NCBI GenBank assembly: GCA_027574665.1
Contig: CM050690.1
Coordinates: forward strand, 42,089,665-42,153,664
Reading direction: 5' to 3'
Length of the DNA stretch: 64,000 nt
Source: Rhynochetos jubatus
Lineage: Eukaryota > Chordata > Aves > Eurypygiformes > Rhynochetidae
A model generated the notes under the pieces. The model saw nothing but the letters and a program-made list of their open reading frames with translations. It was not told the DNA's origin and did not search any database. The translations under genes were made by a program, and so were the position numbers. Shown here in pieces: positions 1 through 22,300 of this stretch (positions are counted from its first letter, which is position 1; each line of letters begins with the position of its first letter).

Positions 1-630
1 AGACAGGGAGAAAGAGAGTGAAAAATCAAAATCAAAATAAAATAAAGGCTGCTGCCAGCTGTCCTTTGAAATGGACGTCCCCTTCAGGCACCTGTGTTTG
101 CACATACAGCTGAAGTTTCTAAATGCTGGAGTGGCTTCTTGGTGGTGAATCTTTCCAAAGATTCACCTAAAAGCAGCAATAACACCAAAACATGTTCTGT
201 GAACATATTCACATGTTCTGTGAATAAAATTGCATTTCAAACATGCTGTTCCACTCAGAATTCCCTGGTAGGTCTCTGCCTGGCATGCTGGCTATTTTTG
301 AAACACATTTCCACTTGCATAGTCAAGTTGTCTACTTGTATTTTGGTTTCTGCTTCTGTCCCATTCTAGACTTGACCTTTTCAGAGAAGTACTTTGCAAA
401 AGAATTCTGGGTATAAAGGCTATATGAAGTCAGATGACACTGGCTGTCGGCAAGTTAACTATATTTTACCAGAGTTTACATAAACGTGCATAAAAAGCCT
501 TGCAGGTGAGCCCTGAAGAGTTAGTGGAATTCTATTAAAATCACCACAGAATTAACATTGCAGAGGTGACTTATTGATGCTGAGGTGTGATGAAAGAAGT
601 GGTAAAGCCTGAAGCAAACATATCAAGACA
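1..630. other. Downstream flank of TYRP1, no gene seen
   Basis: AT-rich unique-looking sequence. The open frame at 94-369 has no recognisable product. No mobile element recognised. Confidence 0.5.
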
Positions 631-732
631 GCTGATGGTTTATGCTCTTTATTTTAAAGCAGATGGTTGATTACAATTTATAAAATACAGCAAAATAAAC
701 AGTTTCAGTCGGATGCAAAAAAGTGCCATCTT
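631..732 (-). other. TYRP1: TYRP1 3' UTR (minimal)
   Basis: Follows the TGA and runs to just past the only minus-strand AATAAA in the downstream flank (653-648). The cleavage site is not visible; about 620-635 is expected from the usual 10-30 nt spacing. A T/G-rich downstream element lies at about 605-630. A longer UTR using a signal outside the window is possible. Confidence 0.6.
648..653 (-). terminator. TYRP1: Poly(A) signal AATAAA of TYRP1
   Basis: Canonical hexamer on the sense strand, 80 nt beyond the stop codon, followed by T/G-rich sequence. Confidence 0.65.
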
Positions 733-10793
<10,061 letters not shown>

Positions 10794-10885
10794 GACAGCG
10801 GATCCAGCAGACCCGTCTCCTTCCGAGAGCCAGCCGTCCAGGCACACTGACTTCTCCTCTCCTGCGATGGGACACCCAGCTCCCT
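10794..10885 (-). other. TYRP1: TYRP1 5' UTR part of the first coding exon
   Basis: A long pyrimidine tract (about 10889-10935, CTCT-rich on the sense strand) ends in CGTAG at 10890-10886, a strong acceptor about 90 nt upstream of the ATG. This matches the human gene, where exon 1 is noncoding and exon 2 holds the start. No ATG occurs in this 92-nt segment. Confidence 0.75.
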
Positions 10886-11227
10886 CTACGAGGAGAGAAA
10901 GAGAAAGAGAGACAAAGAGAGAGAAGAATAAAAACAAATGATACAAACCTCCAGGCTACCCCTTCCACCCCAGAAGGTGCCTCCAAATCCTGTGCTTCAG
11001 TACTCTAACTGGAAAAGAGAACAGCTCTGACTACAGACACTAATGATATTCTCTCATTATCTGCACAAAAGATAGTAAAGACCTAGAGCTATGTTTGTTC
11101 ATTGATTTCTAAGTGCTTCCCAACTGTTCTTTCTGGTAGTACATCTGGCAGCCAGGTTTACTTCATTACCACAAAATGCTAAAACCTGTCTAAGGCACCA
11201 TTTTTTGGATCCCTTTTTTACAATACA

Positions 11228-11254
11228 CCCCCCACGGCCCCACTCCCCTACCCC
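11228..11254 (-). promoter_or_regulatory. G-quadruplex motif 5' of TYRP1
   Basis: Four C-runs of 6, 4, 4 and 4 bases separated by 4, 3 and 2 bases on the plus strand give a canonical G4 motif on the TYRP1 sense strand. It lies between the M-box-like site and the first coding exon, in the presumed exon 1/intron 1 region. Confidence 0.5.
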
Positions 11255-11606
11255 GTGGTTCATGCCTTTCTCTTCTACATTGAACTAGTCTATCCTGTTC
11301 CACACTCAGCAGTTGCCCTCTGTGTTCTGCTGCTGTTGTCTAATGGCATCTCCACCAGAAAGTGAAGGCTTCATGCGTTGTACCTGTTCCCTCTTTCTGG
11401 TACCTCTCCTCTGCTGAGATCCTGTTCTATCTCTGCACGTCCTATGGCTGTGTCTAACTCAAAATAAGCAGTGCTAATTTCTCTCCTGGTTCAGTCTGCT
11501 TACTAATCCTTCTTCTACCAACACCGTGGGGCTTGGCCTCACCCTCCTGCTTCTATTAATCCCCTTTCTACTTCAGTGCATTTCCCTGGACTTTAAGTAC
11601 TTGAAC

Positions 11607-11617
11607 AGCACATGATT
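11607..11617 (-). promoter_or_regulatory. M-box-like MITF site, candidate TYRP1 promoter
   Basis: On the sense strand the site reads AATCATGTGCT, a 10 of 11 match to the melanocyte M-box AGTCATGTGCT, with the full MITF core TCATGTG and the 3' CT. It lies 722 nt upstream of the first coding exon's acceptor. In mouse Tyrp1 the M-box sits close to the start site and the first intron is short, so the noncoding exon 1 would be expected between this site and 10.9 kb. Exon 1 itself could not be placed. Confidence 0.4.
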
Positions 11618-14600
11618 TCTTTCATGCTTACCTCCTTGTGATTTTACAAGTTTTAGCAAAGGTCAGAGACAAATACTTGAATTCAAAACAGAACAACTGT
11701 GAAGGGTTTTTTTTTTTTAATTACTTGCAAAGAAAGGCTCACTTGAAAACAGACAAAGAACACTGGGGAAATTCACATTTAACAGACATTAAAAAAAAAA
11801 TAAATTCTTCAAATGGCATTTTCAAGATCAGGCTGAACTAAGTGACAAAGATACATTATTTAGAAAATTAAACACACCAATGTTAAACTTACAGCTTTCA
11901 GTTCAACCACTTATTTTGATAATCAAATAAAAAGACATGATCACATTTCATATCCTGAAATGCTAGTTTCTGAGCAGGTGCCATGAAGGGTAATGAAACA
12001 AAGAAATAGAGAAAAACAGTCTCTGAAATGAACAAAATTCTTCTCTATTCTTTGTAAGGACAACTTCCACTGAGAAAAAATGGCCTTATTTAAGCTCTTA
12101 CTCTCTGATATAACTCTAAGAATGGCTTTCAGTGGGGTGAGGATATTTTGTCAAGAAACATCTTAACTAGCACCAAGGCAACATATTAACAAATTTTCAG
12201 TGAAAAGTTTCAACCAGAATGTAACTGACATTGAGCAGAAAATGAATTACTTACTCCTTTATTCTGTTTCTCTATATACAAGTCAAAAGCTAAGAGTGTA
12301 CACAATTCTTGCAGAACACAGAAATAGTTTTTCTGTGTATTTATTCTTGCCAAACTGCCATGGACCACAGCAGTGAACCTTGCCATCTGTGGCTTGTATA
12401 ACCAAATATGCCATAGGTTCCTTCAGTGTAGGACCCAGGCTTTTAGTACACTTCTCCATATCTTTAATTTATTCTCCATTTACAGACAGGAATATTTGAG
12501 AATCCTTAAATGAAACTCTTTCCTTTTCTGGCTTTCATTTTTTCCTCCACTTAAGTTTATTTTCTCTTCTTTACTATCTTATTTTGTACCCTGTTTCTTT
12601 CCTTTTCCCTTTGAACATGTCTATTGGGACACATATGGCACATATTCACCGTTATCACATCAGAAGGTAAACCAGAGGTAGTGAGAAAACGCTTTAGATT
12701 TTATCTGAAAAGAACTCTCAGATCAAAGAATAAGCATACAGGGTTTAGCTATGAATATTTAGCAAATACAGCAAATTCATAATAAGCTTAGAAGGGATAA
12801 ATCCTGCTCCTTAGCTAAGGCCCAGTAAAAAAGAGCAAAGAGATACACTGACTGCAGTTGCCTGGCATCATAAAACTTCCCCTTATAATGATGGATATGA
12901 TACAGACCTTTTGTAAGCCCTCTGCGTACCCAGCACCTATGAATTTTGTTCAGCAGACTACTAGAGCTGCACATCTGAGGATTATTTCCCTTTTTCACAC
13001 CCATATGCTCTCTTGGATTTCCTACTGGAAACCTTGCCCAACAGTTTGGTGGTATGCAATCCCTTTTATAGACTTTTGGATGTTCTTGCCCTTAGAGACT
13101 CCTGCTCCTTTACTTTGCCTGGAAAGATTTGACCTTGGAGATTATCCAAATGCACAACATCTGTGTTGCTGTGGCTCTGTTCAGAGAGGGCTTCTCTACA
13201 TAAGCAAGGTAATGAGGAAAAAGTAAGTGTCTGAACCCTTAGCTTGCTAATTGCCTGTGTGGACTAAAAGCGCCTCAAAGAAATATAGTTAATAAGCTAG
13301 ACATATGCATACAGTTAACAAAATTTTGCTTCTATAAACATTAGTTATTGATGCTGAGAAAAGGTCTCTACACAGCCACATGAAGTTTAGCTGTGGCCTA
13401 CTAGAAAATATTATGAAAATATAGACTGTTCTATTTGTGCTTGTGTTGTGATGAAAGCTGATGATCTGGTTCTGTCATACCTCATGCCATTAGTTATACA
13501 GTCAGCCATCAGTTAGTTTTCTGGGAGCTACCCTATGGTATTTACTGAGTGCCAAGGATTTACAGATTCTTTAAACTACGATGTACTTTGAGAGCTACCG
13601 CATTTCACTGAGAATTTTATTCCCCAATCTCAAGACACACAGAGCCCTGGAAAAATTAGATTTTGTTAACTTCACCTAAATTGCATGGGAAATAGTTTAG
13701 TGTTAATTGCTGTTATTTGTGTATCACTTCTGTTGTGATGACACCACACTGCAAGGGTCTGTGAACCAAATATTGGGGTGCTCAAGTGGATGAATTTGTC
13801 AGTGGGTAAATGAGCATCTGAAATGGAGGTACAACTGTAGTAACCTTTATTTTCACAGTCTTTACCTTCTGAGGGCTTGGAAAGCAACAGCCTTACCTTC
13901 AACTGGTGTAAAATGATCCATGATTTACACCACCTGTAGATCTTGTTATGTCTTAAATGCCTTAGCTTCTTTTTGTTCATTTTTAGTGTTTGGTTGTTTT
14001 TATTTTTTTTGTTTTTCCTTGCAAGTACCATCATTTGTGAATTGTTCCACAGAATAAACCAGCTCTTTGGTTTACAGATCCAGCTTTGAATTATATTCTA
14101 GGTTTCATTTTTTTCTTCCCAGTAGAATAAAATAATACTGTTTTTATGAAAAAAGCAGAGCTAAATATCACTTATATGATAAGTGGGGGCTTTGAAGGTG
14201 AGTCAGAACTGACCTTCTGTTTCCATAATTAAACACCTCAGTACCAACACAAATGTTCAGAAAGTTTTGTTTCACATATGAAACCAAACGGTGCAGGGAA
14301 TCTTTCTTTGTGAAAAGTGAGTTACCAGAGGACATTTGATTATCATCTGTGTCTAGATGTGGAAATGTGAAAATATAAGTTTCCAGAGTGAAACTATATG
14401 CATTATATAATAGAATTCAAAGAAACTGATTTTTAATTCATTAGATTCTAAAGATAGTAAAATAAGTATGAGAAACCATTGTCAACATTTCATTTGGACT
14501 GGGAAATATAATTTCACATATTTGCATATAAAACTGACGTTTCTGTTCACTGAACATGATATACAGTTCAAGTGTTTTATAAAGAGGTTGCTGTTATTGT

Positions 14601-16276
14601 TAACACAGGTGGCTCACTTTTGCTTTTTTCTATAGCTACACATAAATAAAATCAGGTTTATTGAAAGTGCAGGCAAGTTGTCAGGAGAAGAATACCAGAA
14701 AAAAGATACTTCTGCCAATCAATTTTAAAAGTAAACTTGCATTTTTCATGGAAAGGGATTACCTGAAGTGGCAGGTATGCTAGAATTTGCCGCTAGATCA
14801 TATAGTACTGCAAGACCTTTACCTCAGCTTGAATATGTCAGTATTTCTTGAGATGTGTCATAACCTGTGATGTATATGCTAGAAAATATGAAATGACATT
14901 TTTCTTTTTTTTTCTGACTAAGTGAGGCTTTCACATTCAAAGTTAAAAAAACAAGGTCATTTTAACCATTCCTCCTCCTCTCCTCTCCAAAACCAAAAAA
15001 TGTTCCATTGCAGTTGCAGAGCTACTCCTAAGGACATTAGAAGGCAAAAATGGAAGACCAGCTCCTCCAGTAAAGCTGGCAGAACCTCTGAAATGTTTGT
15101 GAAATGTTCTGTCATCACCCTGGGTACATACCCCCTCATGGGGGTCTCAATGGGATGAGTTAAAGGGCTCAGCAGTATATGGTAAGATGCTCAGTAGGAC
15201 AAGTTGAAGGTCAGCTTCATCACTGATGAGATCCAGAAGCAGCGAGTGTCCTCATTCCCTGGGAAGCTGCTTTTTTAGCAGGGGTTGTCCCTCCATAAGC
15301 TGTATTGCGGCTGGCTGGCATTCACCCTCGGCTCGTGGCTTCTCATAAGGAGAAGCCAGCCCTTGCTCCTGCCTGACACCTTCACCTTCCAGCCTTGTGT
15401 CTCCGTCATTTTGAGGGTGTCACTGTGCTCGAAGTGTGACAGATGCGCTGTGCTACCCAGGGGGAGAATCTGGGACTGCAGTGTGCTTGCTTTTGCGCTG
15501 TGCTTGTGTATCCCTCAGTAGCAACATTCACCTATTTATTTATGCCATCACAGTGATATGTTGCATGGTTAGATAACTGAAATAGATAATGAATATGTGA
15601 ATTACACAAAACAAAGTGGATAAAGTTGTGAATTTAACGATTTGTCCTTTGACAATCCCCAAACAGATGTTTGTGTCTGCAGGATAAGTATCACAATTTA
15701 AGCCATAGATTATATTAAATGTCTTGATTATGGCAACAATTTCACAGTGAGTGCAGCAGTATGTTTTATAGGGGATAGCATGGGTACAACCACTTGGATC
15801 ATTAATTTTAATATGATTTCTGGTAAGATTTTTCTGTGAAAAACATTTTTCTGAAAAAGGAAACAATTATATACTTCCAGTTTTGGGAAGAAAGGAAAGA
15901 AATTTCAGAAAGTAACACATTTGGATAAATTTTATAGTTTTAACTATAGCATCATTCCATTTTACTTCAGTAAGCTGAAGTAAATCTAGAATTTTACATG
16001 AAATCAACTAGGCAAACCTTGGAACCAATTGACAATATCTCACATCTTAAAAAACAACTTTAATGAAATAATTGTTTTAAAAACAATGAAAAGATGTATT
16101 AATAAACAACCCAACTTTTGAGTTCTCAAGGGAGCAGGGCTTTTTGATAAGCTCACAGAGATTGATGGCACATATTGGTGGTAACAGCACTAACAGCACA
16201 TTTTCAAATGACTTGAATGCATTTTTGAGTAAATGTCAAGGTCCTGAGTTTGACAGCTAGAATATTTTAAAGCTCT

Positions 16277-16300
16277 CCCCCCCCCCCCCCCCCCCCCCCC
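16277..16300. repeat. C24 mononucleotide run
   Basis: 24 consecutive C on the plus strand. Homopolymer C runs this long are rare and error-prone in sequencing, so the exact length is uncertain. Confidence 0.9.
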
Positions 16301-17260
16301 GCTCCCTCCTTTGCTTCCACTTTTTCATTTGATGCTTTTGAAGAAACATCTCTTGATGTGTGTGAACTCAGATGGAAAAATGAAGTCTGGCTGCTCACCG
16401 TACAAGCCAAGTTTTCCCACAGTTCATGTTAGTTAGTGTCCATTGATGAATGTATACCAGCCTGAAACGAAGGACTTCCTTGTCACATGCATCCACATCA
16501 TTACGAAGAAGCTGTCAGCATACAGTAGTGGTATTGGAGCTTATGATTATGCTTTTGGGTATCAGAGGCACTTTTGTTTGTTGCTTTTTTTTTTCTTTCT
16601 GCCTCAGTGCCAGCCTACTCACTTTAAAAATATTGTCTTTCCAGTGTTCTTCTAAATCTGCTCTTTCTTTCTCTTTCAGTCTTTCATTTTCCATTTTGAC
16701 AGCTCCATTTTAATGCTTAAAGGTTTGTTTTTTTTTTTCTCCGTGTTGCAAACACCTGTTCTGGGGCCTTGGGTTGACCTCACCTCAGGTCAATGCCACT
16801 GTAATGTCACATGTGGGTGCAGTGCTCAGCTTCAGACACATGAACTGAGTGCACTGGTTCTGTATCACCTACAACCTCAGCTGATTTTTTTAATGGTTTG
16901 TAAAGCACAGTAGCAAGCCTGGTTACAATGAGACCTTCATCTCTACTTCTGTTGTCCTTTTCTGACTAAATGATCTATTCTTCAGGTCTTTTCCCTGTAC
17001 CTTTCACACACCTTTACTAGTTTTTTTCTTGCACTTCTAATAACCTGTTAGCTTTTGTACTGCTGACAGCCATTTATACAGAGACATTATAGGTAGTCAA
17101 GAAGGTGTTTCAATGCAAAAATTTTTACTATTTTTCCTTTTCCCCTGACTGTTGAATTTAATATTACCAGTTACTTGAACTGAAATGTTTTTGAGAAGAA
17201 TTACAAAAGAAACAGAAGCAGCTGTCTAGACATTAGGTGCCAAGGTCCAAGGGAGCAAAA

Positions 17261-19310
17261 TCACAGAATGAGAGGATTGCTTGGACTGGAAGGAACTGGT
17301 CTCATTAGTCTAACCTCCTGCACAAAGCAGGTTGACACTGAATTCAGAACAGTTTGCTCAGGTCAGTATTCAGCTGGATCTTGGTAAACTCAAAGGATGA
17401 GGATGGCACAAACTCTCCGTGCAGCAGTTCTAGCATTAGCTAGGCTGTCCTTGAGGTGGCTGTTTTTTCTTCCTTACTCTAGGCCAGAACCTGTCCTGTA
17501 TTTTTGGAAGATAACATTGGCAGGCTGCTGTTGGATGCCCTCAAACTTGTCACTTCTCCTGGCTGAAACAGCTCCAGTCCAACAGCCTCTCCCTGTGAGG
17601 CAAGGGCTCCGGCCCCACCATCTTGATGGCCACCAGTAAACTTATTCTAATGTGGGGAATTGACGAGTGTTGGGCAGAAAGGACAGTCCATGGCCATCCC
17701 CCGAGCTGCTCCCTGCCCTGCTGGCCTCAGCCTGCACTGTTGCAAGGGTCCCCTTGCAAGGGCAGGGCTTGATCTCATCCTTGCTGAATCTCATGGGTTT
17801 CTGTCATCTCCTTCCTCCCTCTGTCCAGGTCCCACTGTACCACAGCCTGTCTCCCAAATGTAGTGACTGCCCCCACTTTGGAGTCAGCTGTAAATTTGAT
17901 GTAATTGCCCTCTGTCCCATTCTCTGGGTTCCTAGTGGACATGTCAAGCAGTACAAGTTCTAGGACAGGCCCTGTGGTACCCTGCTTGTTACCCACTGGG
18001 GCATGAACACATTTTCCTTAGTCAGCCTTTTACTCTTAGTGTGAGATTAAAAGCTCTTGCCCTTGATTTCACATGCAGGCTTTCAACTTTGTTGAGCTTT
18101 GGATTTCCTAACACTAGGCAGTGCCTCTATATTCCTCTTTTGTTGACAGTCCCTGTTGCCACCTCCCATACACATTCCTTTTCCATCACAGCTTTTGTGA
18201 GTTTCCTGTTTTGCCACGTTGGTTTCTTTCTGTGCCTGTTCTTTTTTCCGTCAAGAGGGATGGCTCTTGTGACTGAAGGATGCTGTCCTCAAGACCTGCC
18301 AGATTTTCTTTGTCCTTCAGTGCTGCCTTCAATGGGACTCATCATACCAGTTCTGAGAATAAACCAGTCTACTTTCCTCAAATCTGGTGTCTTGTGCTCT
18401 TCTGCTCTCATTCCTCTCTCTCCTCAGGGCCTTGAACTCCACTGTTCCATGGTTATTATTGTTTATCACATACACAACCAGTTCTTCTTTATTAGTCAAT
18501 AAGAGATCCAGTTGTGCATCAACTTGTGTTGGCCCATCAAGTACCTGTATCCTTAGAATCTCTTGATATCCTGAAATCTTATGCAGAAATTTTCTTGACC
18601 ATTCTGCCTTGCCAGCAGCTGCCAGGGAGGTTAAAGTTCCCCATAGCCACTAGGATTTTTTACTCTGAGGTTTTCTCCAGTGGTTTGAAGAAGACTTTTC
18701 CCACTTCTTCAGCTTGTTTGGATGGATACTCTCCCACCATGATGTCAGCATTATTGGCCTGAGCCTAAGCCACAAGCTTCCACAGAGCCTTTACTCCCCA
18801 TTTGAAAAACATCATAGTTTTCAACTCTTCCTTCACATACAGGGCAACGCCCTCCTCCTTGTAGTTTCTGCCTCTCTTTTGTGAACAGCCTGTATACCAG
18901 CATCAGAGAACTCCGTGAGTGTGGAACATCTCAGCCATTTTAGTGGTGGCATAGGTCTGTATCCACATGGGAACCTCTGTTTCCTCTTGCTTGTTTCCAA
19001 GGTTGTGTTCATTTGTCTGCAGGCACTTGAGGTGAGTCTCCTTTCAACTTGTTTTATCCTTTTCAGAAACTGCCTTGTTCCCACCCCTCACATATATCAC
19101 CTATGCCCTCTACTTCTTCAGTTAATTACAAACAGCTGTCGTCAGCCTCCCCTGTTACATCATTTAAAATCCCTCTTGCCAGTCTGGCATGCCTGTTGCT
19201 GTTGACAAAGTTGCTCTTACGTCACTTTGTCAAGGAGGTCTCATCTGTTATGAACTTCGCTCAAGGAAGGACCTATGATCATAAAAGCTGTGTGTTATCA
19301 TAAAAGCCAA
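17261..19310 (-). mobile_element. CR1 LINE, old reverse-oriented copy with endonuclease remnants
   Basis: The plus strand begins with the reversed CR1 3' end (TCACAGAATGAGAGG, then lines typical of its 3' UTR). Read on the minus strand, endonuclease-domain remnants are visible: GVALYVKEE at about 18865-18820, a degenerate GDFNLPDICW-like motif (GNFNLPGSCW) at about 18646-18610 and LLLTNKEELV at about 18511-18484. Numerous stops and frameshifts show a dead copy. Sequence from 19310 to about 19900 may be its 5' part, but I could not anchor it. Confidence 0.7.
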
Positions 19311-22300
19311 AATTCTGCCTGTAACACCAGCCCTTTGACCAGTTGATAATTTACAAGTTGTGCCTTTCTCTACTCAAGCCTTTCCTTTTCGTCTGTAGGA
19401 TGTAGGTGAACACTACTCAGGCTTCCACCAGTAGCTGTCAAATCTCACCTCTGGAAGTCATGTTTGGCACCAGAATTTAGTAGTACCTTTTCATTTAGTG
19501 CAAGTGTCCCTTAACAGCACTATTGTTGACCATGTAGATGACCGCAACAAGGGGTATTAGTCTGAGACCCAGACAAACCTTGGCAGTATCTCTCCAACAT
19601 CCCAGATCTGAGCACCTGGAAGTCAACAAATCATTATCACAACATGCCAGGTCAGCAGACAGGTTCCCCATTCCCTGAAGGAGGGAATCTTCAATCATTG
19701 CCCCTCCACATTTCTTCTTCCTGTGCTCAGTTCTTAGGTACAATGGGCTCTGAAAACACCTTTGGCAATTTGCTCGCCTTTCCTGACTGTTTGGATACTG
19801 CACCAGCTACGAAAAGTAAATTTTCAAGGCTGACAAGAAATCCTCCTGCCATCATATCTCATAAGCTTTCAACCTCTACCTTCTAGAGGGTCTCTAATCA
19901 TCACTTGCTCAAGTGCAGCCCAGACTTGACATGAAATAATTTGTAACACGTTCACTCCCTCTCCTCTCCAGTTACTTATGATCACGGATGTCACTGTAAA
20001 ATGTAAATAGGCTTCTGAAGAGTCTGCTGTTGTTTGCACTCAAACGCAAACAATCTTAGATTAGCTCAGCATCTCTTGTCATAGATGTGTGAGACCTACA
20101 AATCAGGCAGCACTGAAAGACAGCACTGAATACCACACATGGCCAGTTAACCAAGGTCACTTTCTCTCTGGAATAAGACTGAACCTGAAAAAGTGGATAT
20201 TGCTCAGATGATATGTTCATCTTTCCTACAGCAGCCTACTGTTAAAGGTTTGTTAATGTATTTTCAAAATAGGCAGAAAGTCTGGAGTTGGAATACACAC
20301 GTCTGTTTGTTTAGAGTATAAGAACACAGTATTCATTCATAAACTCCATTCCTGAACACATGAAAAAACATATGATTGTTAACGATAACACTTCACATAT
20401 TTTTATTCCTGTGAAACAGTACCTTAAAGAGTCACAAAAGGTCAATGCCAGGAAAGGTCAGTGCCAGGAAACAGATCCTTACCAACCAAACTCATAGAGA
20501 ATATACAGTGAAAGAAGGTTTTCTATTCAGGTGAATCTTTGTGCTTCTTCAGTTGTCATAGGCTTGTTCAGTCCTGCACATTTGAATAAGCACATCACAT
20601 TTTGAGGTTTGGGCTATTTCTTCTAATTTGAGCTGGTGCAGTCTAACAGTACAAAGTAAAGGTGATGTAAAGGAGAACAAAATTTGCCTAATCATTTTTT
20701 TCCAGAGGAGCAGTGGGAAAAAGAATTGAAGAGAAAATAAAAGAACAACCTGTCATGTTATTGTTTTTCTAGCATAGAGTGACCAAACAGCAGCCAAAAT
20801 TACTGTCTCAAGGTGTAGGTAGACAGCTGCAGAGATTTCACCAATTATCCAGGTTTTAGGAAATGGTGCAGGAGTTCCATTAACAGAACATGTAGATGCA
20901 GAAGAGTATGAATTAATAAGCAGATTGTGAGATGACAGGACAACAAACAACACTGATGTTAAATGAAGTAAAGCAGATAAATTTCTGTTTATAATTGGAA
21001 GCACTAACAATGGGAAACCTATTGCTGGAAATCTTTTACTCGGATAAACACATGCAGTGAAACTGATACAAGCTGCTCTTACTGATGTTTTTCATCCAAA
21101 CTGTAAAAGCACATAATCACAGGGAACGCATAAAAGTCTCATATCTCCTAGCTGCACAAACTTCAGGTTTTAGCAAATTACTTCCAACTAGAATTGTTGA
21201 GTGCAACTATAAACATTGAAAAACCTTAGTGGACTGTTAAATAACCAATCATCTGCTGCAGTGGTAGAGACAGTGTGCCAGTCTCAAATAATGCGAGTCA
21301 TTGCAGCTCCATTGGTTTTAATAAGAGAATCACACTGAGCCAGAGGGAGCTTGGCAATATACACTGAAGACTTGGCTTATTTGTGTAGGTTCATCTTTAG
21401 CTGGCTTATTTGCTGACTAGAACACCACAGAAGTAATACTGTTAAAAGAAACTGCAGTGATTCCCAATTAGTTCTACTGTTTATTTTACTAGTCTATATT
21501 ATATCCCTTTCTGTTAGAGAACTGAAAGTCAAACCAGTGCTCCACTTAGTGCAACCTTACAGAATTGGAAATGCCATTGTGAAAGAATAGAAATAGAAAG
21601 ATTTTTTTTTTTTGCATAGATTGGATTATACATGAGACTTCTATACAGTACTTAAATGGTTTATTCTCCTTCTCATGTCTTCCCTTTGTGGTGTCAGATT
21701 TTGAAAGCCCTATACTTACTAAGATACAACTACTATATAGAGCAGAATCCTTAATTTGGTAGGAAATCATGTAGATATTGTACTGTATTTGACTGCAAGA
21801 TTGAAATCTGGTTTCATGACGAATAAAAATAGAAATAACCAGTCATTTGTTTTATGGGAAATAATTTTCTCATCATAATCCAGCAGACTGAAACATGGTT
21901 TTCTCAGATTCCTACTAATACCTTTTTTTTTTTTTTTTCCACATAAGACTAATTCTATTTTCATTGGTAGAAAATTTATATTAGTTTTCTTAAAAGCTGG
22001 AGCAACTAAAATAATATAAAGGAAAAATAAATAAGACAAATGAAAAGATATTTTTTTTAAGTTTTGGATAACCTGATTAATAAAAAAGTACTGAATCAAG
22101 TCAAATCATGTTTTAGACTAATTGATATTGCTTTTCTTAAAGTACCAGATTTTCATAATGAATTTCACACAAACTATTAACAGTTTAAAACAGAATAAGT
22201 AATTTCAGTCATATCTAATTAATAAAATGTATTAAAAACTGTTTCAATCAACTAAACAACAGCTTTAGCCACTACATCTAATATGTGTCATAATAATGCT

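Larger units (their letters stand above)
10886..17260. other. TYRP1 upstream region, no coding gene
   Basis: It should contain the noncoding first exon, promoter and first intron. Apart from the M-box-like site and G4 motif it is AT-rich, unique-looking sequence with a C24 run at 16277-16300. Short open frames (for example 12858-13226 and 13672-14034) show no recognisable domain or codon signature. Confidence 0.5.

Noticed and set aside
12858-13226. 122-codon plus-strand frame 5' of TYRP1 as a gene
   Set aside because: No domain, composition typical of random AT-rich frames, no supporting splice sites.
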